A model generated the notes under the pieces. The model was not told the origin of the DNA. It ran no database searches and saw only the letters and a program-made list of their open reading frames with translations. DNA of 64,000 nt from Pagrus major (Eukaryota > Chordata > Actinopteri > Spariformes > Sparidae): positions 21,998,806 through 22,062,805 of the forward strand of contig NC_133215.1 of NCBI RefSeq assembly GCF_040436345.1, written 5' to 3'. Made by a program: the position numbers and the translations under genes. Below are positions 59,121 to 64,000 of this stretch, in pieces (position 1 is the first letter of the stretch; each line of letters starts with the position of its first letter).

Positions 59121-62100
59121 GCAGAGATAATGCAGAGTCTCTGTGTCCTAACAGCTACTGATAGTAGCTGACACGCTGCATCATCCTTCATTGGCTTGAT
59201 GTTTATTGGTTGTTTCTAAACAGGCTGTCACCTTCATTTAAAGATCAGATAATGTTTGCTGCAGAGAAGATGGGTATTTCACTCACAGTGAGCTTTACAC
59301 ACAAGTGACTGAATGTGATGGCCAAGGTGCATCTGTGGCTTCAATGATACTTGACAAAATCGTTGCCTTTTTTTGGTTGTCATAGCTTCATAAAACTACA
59401 TCATCATCCCTTTCTTGGACATGGAGCTGACGCTGATTCTTGTTCAGTGTTTTCTGCTTTTAATAATGCATTCAGGTCCTTAGTCGGCTTTTTAATTCGC
59501 AAGAGTGTGTACCTCATTGTACAGCACAAGCCGGACTTCATTAACTGGAGAAGTCACAAGTTTGTTTTGTTGTACTGATATAAGCCAGTGCACAAAGTCT
59601 CATTTGCTCAAGACGAGAATAAGATAGAAACACTGAATGTCCCTTTTCTCAGCCTTGTTTGGGAAATACCCTCCAAGGACTCATTATGATATACCATGTT
59701 TGTGTTTGTGTGTCAGAGCGAGAGAGAGCTGCAGAGTCTCTTGGTGTGCATAGATGGAGGCAAGTATTCAGCTGTATATTCACAAACCTTTGACTCATAT
59801 GCACTCCGCCTCTCCTGTCAGCATGCTTTGGGAGAATCTGTATGTGTTCCAGCAACAGATTAAATTTCTCTTCTTTCTCTCTCCCCCTCTGTCACTCTGT
59901 ATGTGTGTGAACTTAACACTCACTTGGTGATACAGCAGAAACGGCACTACTGCCTTGTATGGTCAGATGGAGCAGCAGAGCTTTATACACTGAGCCTCCC
60001 ATTTCTCGGAGTCAGTTTACCTTATCAGTTTGACGATTGTTTTTAGATTCTTCATCGGTCATTGAAGAGAGATTTTTGTAGTAGTAGAAGTAGAGGAAGA
60101 CGAGAGTTGGAGTGAAAGTAAGCAGTTTTCCTGCATTTGGTCGGTTCCTCTGAGACTGAAGCTTGAGCTTGGTGTTAGGAAAACCCCTTCCTATTCCAAA
60201 CAGATTAAACTTCTTGTTTTGCTCGTCATTCCACTGTATAAACCAACCACCCTCTTCCTCTTTGCCTTTTCATTCTCGTCTCACAGTTGCATGCGCACAC
60301 ACACATGCACAATGCTGCCTGTGTTTCTTCCTGTGTACATGCCTATATCTCAGACACACACCAGAGGAAAGTTAATGAACAAACAGTCAGAGGGGCTTCA
60401 TATCGCATTTGTAAACACTCTCTACCAACACTGTCTGCCGAACACTCCCAGACCTGTAACCACAGTCAAGTTCACCAGGTCAGCTTTAGTTTGTTTTAAT
60501 TGTCTAAAGGCGCGGCTCTAGTTTGAAAGAAGAGATGAAACAACTGTGCCTTTTTGGATTTGAAAGAATGCAGGAAGTGGCGGGCCATGAAATTCCAGTT
60601 TTCACTTTTTTTGTCTGCATGCAAATAACATTCATGCACACTTTCCTCCTACACATTCTTCGCAAACACACACGCATAGCTCTTTCTGATGCATGTACAC
60701 ACAACGTGCACACACATATATTGGACTCCCTCTGACCCTTTCACTCCCTATTCGGTCACACACATAAACACACACACGGACACACAGCCAGCTGTCACTG
60801 TGTAGCCCTGAGGAGTCTTGAGGAAGTCCAAGCAGAGCTGGAATGTGGATGGGTCGGATGTTCTCCTGATACCACTGCTGCTTAAGGCATGCACTTTCCA
60901 CTATAAATCATCTTTTAGCAGCTGCAGCATTGGCACAAATCTCAAAGTAGAAAGTCAACATCAGGCAAATTAAGTGGCTAGTTTAATATGCAAACCAGGT
61001 CTGCAATTTAAGATTATTTGAACCAATTAGACAAGATATTTTTTTGATAGACCTATCAATCTAATGTGATGCACCAGATGGTTTGTCACACAGAACCATC
61101 TGGAAAGTAGCCACTAGAAACTGAATGGAAAAGGGCAGATACTTGATTGGACAAATCATCTGTCTATCACAGGCTAATTTCAACCAATCAGATCAACAGA
61201 GACAGTTGGTAAAACAAGCTCTGACTTAAGCTAGTCGGAAAAGAATGAAAACATAATTTCCATCAAGAAAATCCTTTAGTGCTGCTCGTCTTTCATTGAA
61301 GAAATACTCTCCATTTCTGATATAACAGAGGCTGTAGCATCTATGCTAACCTCCTGAGGAGCTGCCATTGTTGTTATCAAACAAACAGTTGCTTCTCCCA
61401 CTGGTCGTCACACCCGAACTACCCCTGTAGCTGCCATCTCTGGCTGCCAGTAGTTCCTCACAGGATGCTGTTTGTTTCTTTGCATGTTGGCTTTGCTTCA
61501 AGCCTGGCAAGATGGATTTGCGAGATCAAATGATCCAAGTGAATCCAGCAGCCTCACAAGTCAATCGTTAGGTCTATTAGATGTCTGAAAATTGTGAAAA
61601 ATTGCAGTCACCATTTGTCCAAGGCCAAAGTGAAAGAGATATTCAGTTCAGTATATACTTCAGACAAAGAAAAGCTATAAATTATTACTATTGAGAAGCT
61701 GAAAGAACAGAATGTTACTTATCTTTGCTTGAACCAAAAGGGTCGATCTATTGGCAAAATAGTTGCCAAAATACTGTCTTATGATTGAATAATTAATTCA
61801 GCCCGACTATAAAGGCACATAGGGAAAACTTGACTTTGAAATGGTTGAAATGTGTTCCTAATTTTCCTTCGCTGGCTTTTGTAAATGCTTGTGTACCCGC
61901 AGTTCTGTTTCACTCCTAATTGCATATTGTCTCTTCCTCATTTTTATAACTGCAGACAGCAGTCTGTGGTAAATCTACAGATGACATTAAGCCCTAGCAT
62001 CAGTATCAACACCCCCCTCCAGCAGTCTGCACAATGCATTCCAAACCCCTGCCATGCTCTCAACACTGCTAAATCCCTCTCTGCTTGTATTAGACACAGT

Positions 62101-64000
62101 ATTAAAGTGACCCATTTTGCCAGGCACCACTTCTGACGTCCGGACATGTAGAGCAGGAGACCGAGAGATGGGGTGCGACAGATGTAATTAAACTGCCTCG
62201 AGACAGGTCAGGAGTAAGATTTAATGACACACGAGGCCATATTTCTTTATTAGAAGAAGTGGATTGTAAATACCACTGAGGCCGCCAAGTTCTCTGTCCG
62301 TCTAGACAGACTCCCTCTAACAATCTTACAAAGTGATGGCTGCATTTATAAACACACTCTACTCGGGCCAAAACATGTATTGCTGCAGTTGTGTCAGCGT
62401 TTGGGCCTTTGTCTTCATCGTCACAATACTTGCAGCACATTGTAATTGTCACCCGAGGTATTGAGCTAATTGTGATATTAGCCATGTGAAGCGGGCTAGA
62501 AAGAAGGCAAGCTGCGCCCTGAATATGGTGTTCAATCCTCACTGAACTAGGATTTGTTATGCAAATGTGGATTGAGAGAATGGCAGCCAATAGAGGGTGT
62601 CTTTTATTTCATCAAAATGCATGAGGCAGACTATTTTAAAAATGCTGCTGGTATTGTTGGTGCAGTCATTTTTCTGAACATAAAAATCTGATGCTCTGAC
62701 ATAACATGTTCCCAGCTAGGTGTAAACAGCCTGAAGAATCCCTAAATTGTGTATCATACTAGTGTCAAGTGTTTTCTAAAGGATATGAAAACAAGCACCG
62801 GTGCTGCAGAGCAGTCTAGCTGTAATTTAGTAAAACATCACTTATCCGTGTGTGCGTGTGTGGATGGGATTTTAATGATCCATTAACTTCCTCCTGGTGC
62901 TGCGTCACATGGTGTCAGGTGGTCAGAGATGATGCCCTTCCTTGCCCAGAAGGGGGTCATCACATGAGGAATATGATTCATTCTGCTATCTGCTAAGCCC
63001 CTGGCATTAGTACCTGGTGCCGTCCCATACACGTCACAGTGCCAGTTCAGCTTTTTTCATTTTTCGATTTTTCAATGTATTTATTTTTTTGGTCCCTAAT
63101 TATCTAATGGCTTAAAAATCTTCCAATTCACACAACTGGAGTGATGATGATGGATTTGATTTGAGCATCACTGTCCCAAAGGCTCTGCACATTAGCTAAT
63201 GGACCCTCACCAAAGGCGGGATATTTTCCAAAAGCAAAAGCAGTCCACACATTGTGTTGGTAGGCAGGTTACTCTGCACTACCCTTTCTGTATGAGATTT
63301 GTAACCACAGAGACCAGATGAGCAGCAGAAAGACGAGAGAAGGCAGCAGGAGTGAAAACTATTGTCAGGCAGTTCAGTCTGTAACCTTTCCATGGCTGAA
63401 CCAAAGGGTAGGACTCTAATAATTATATACAAGAGATTAGGGGGATTTCAGTGGCTGTGTGTGTACAAATGTGTCTGTGGGGAGCTGTATTCAATGGTTA
63501 TCGGCACTAAACGGACCAAACAAGTTATTCCAGAATTGGCAACAAATGTTCCAGTTATGCATCTGTCATTTTGATGAAGCATTGTCATTGCTTGGCTAAC
63601 CCTCAGTTCAAGAGCTGAGACTTGCAGAGACCTTTCCACCTTGTAAACATGAGTGTAAATGTTAAAGCATTTTTGGATCTGTCACTAAAGGTGCCGCAGT
63701 ATCATGTTACCTTCGATGTTAATGTGTAACTGGCAAAGATGCAAATGTTTCTCTGACCTTTGGAACGAGAGCAATTGTTGTTTCTCCAGAAGACTTACTT
63801 CTGAAATGTCTGTTGGAAATTTGTTAGATGGAGATGAATAAAGATGCTTTATCCATCAAAGGATATCTGACAAAGGTTTGTGGTCCTTGATCATTATTTT
63901 ACACTGTGATGCTGTATAAAGGCACTCTGTAGTCTCATGACTGTGGAAACATTTGCTCATTGGAACTTGTCGTTTTTCCAATATGTTTTAAGTTATCTGG

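Larger units (their letters stand above)
49085..64000. other. Probable long first intron, no exons found
   Basis: 15 kb with only short open frames lacking recognisable domains. It holds MITE-type repeats (50.45, 52.2-52.76, 58.6-59.1 kb) and GT/CA microsatellites (53.5, 53.78, 60.3 and 60.75 kb). A conserved non-coding element search would be needed to see enhancers. Confidence 0.5.

Noticed and set aside
62102-62590. 162-codon minus-strand frame, longest in the right part
   Set aside because: No recognisable domain, no repeat of the frame and composition like surrounding intron; treated as chance, though conservation in relatives would change this.

Overview
This window is nuclear DNA of a ray-finned fish, most likely a percomorph teleost. 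The evidence is vertebrate intron/exon genes with close fish homologues, g-type lysozymes of the fish sort (no signal peptide, start MGYGNI), and dense teleost repeats (164-bp satellite, LINE tails, hAT-like and TTAA-ended elements). No bacterial or viral genes are seen and no LTR element was recognised.

Layout. 1-1400 is the end of a 164-bp tandem satellite. 2.4-12.5 kb is a tandemly duplicated, partly decayed g-type lysozyme cluster on the minus strand: one ordinary intact lysozyme gene (4345-5545), orphan lysozyme 5' blocks (2.4 and 6.4 kb), truncated repeats of the second gene (8.2-9.9 kb), and the second gene (10281-12505). In that second gene a PYRIN (PYD) exon appears to be spliced, through a 30-nt microexon, onto a lysozyme domain that has lost its catalytic glutamate. 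16.0-19.2 kb is pglyrp2 (peptidoglycan-recognition amidase, minus). 21.25-22.0 kb is trappc5 (plus). 24.7-39.6 kb is the complete 14-exon mcoln1 gene (plus), with a CLEAR/E-box plus CRE promoter. 41.3-43.5 kb is a nest of inserted DNA transposons, and 47.2-48.5 kb a TTAA-ended element carrying a LINE tail. At 48.6-49.1 kb a CpG-rich promoter and probable 5'UTR exon begin a plus-strand gene whose coding exons were not found; 49-64 kb looks like its long first intron.

Biology. The left half groups three peptidoglycan-related genes: a muramidase, a PYD-linked lysozyme-like protein and an amidase. The right half holds two membrane-traffic/lysosome genes (trappc5, mcoln1) that, as I recall, also lie in the same chromosome band (19p13) in human. 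The strongest candidate for something new is the PYD-lysozyme fusion: an apparent pseudo-lysozyme joined to an inflammasome-type death-fold domain, open and in phase across six exons (predicted 287 aa).
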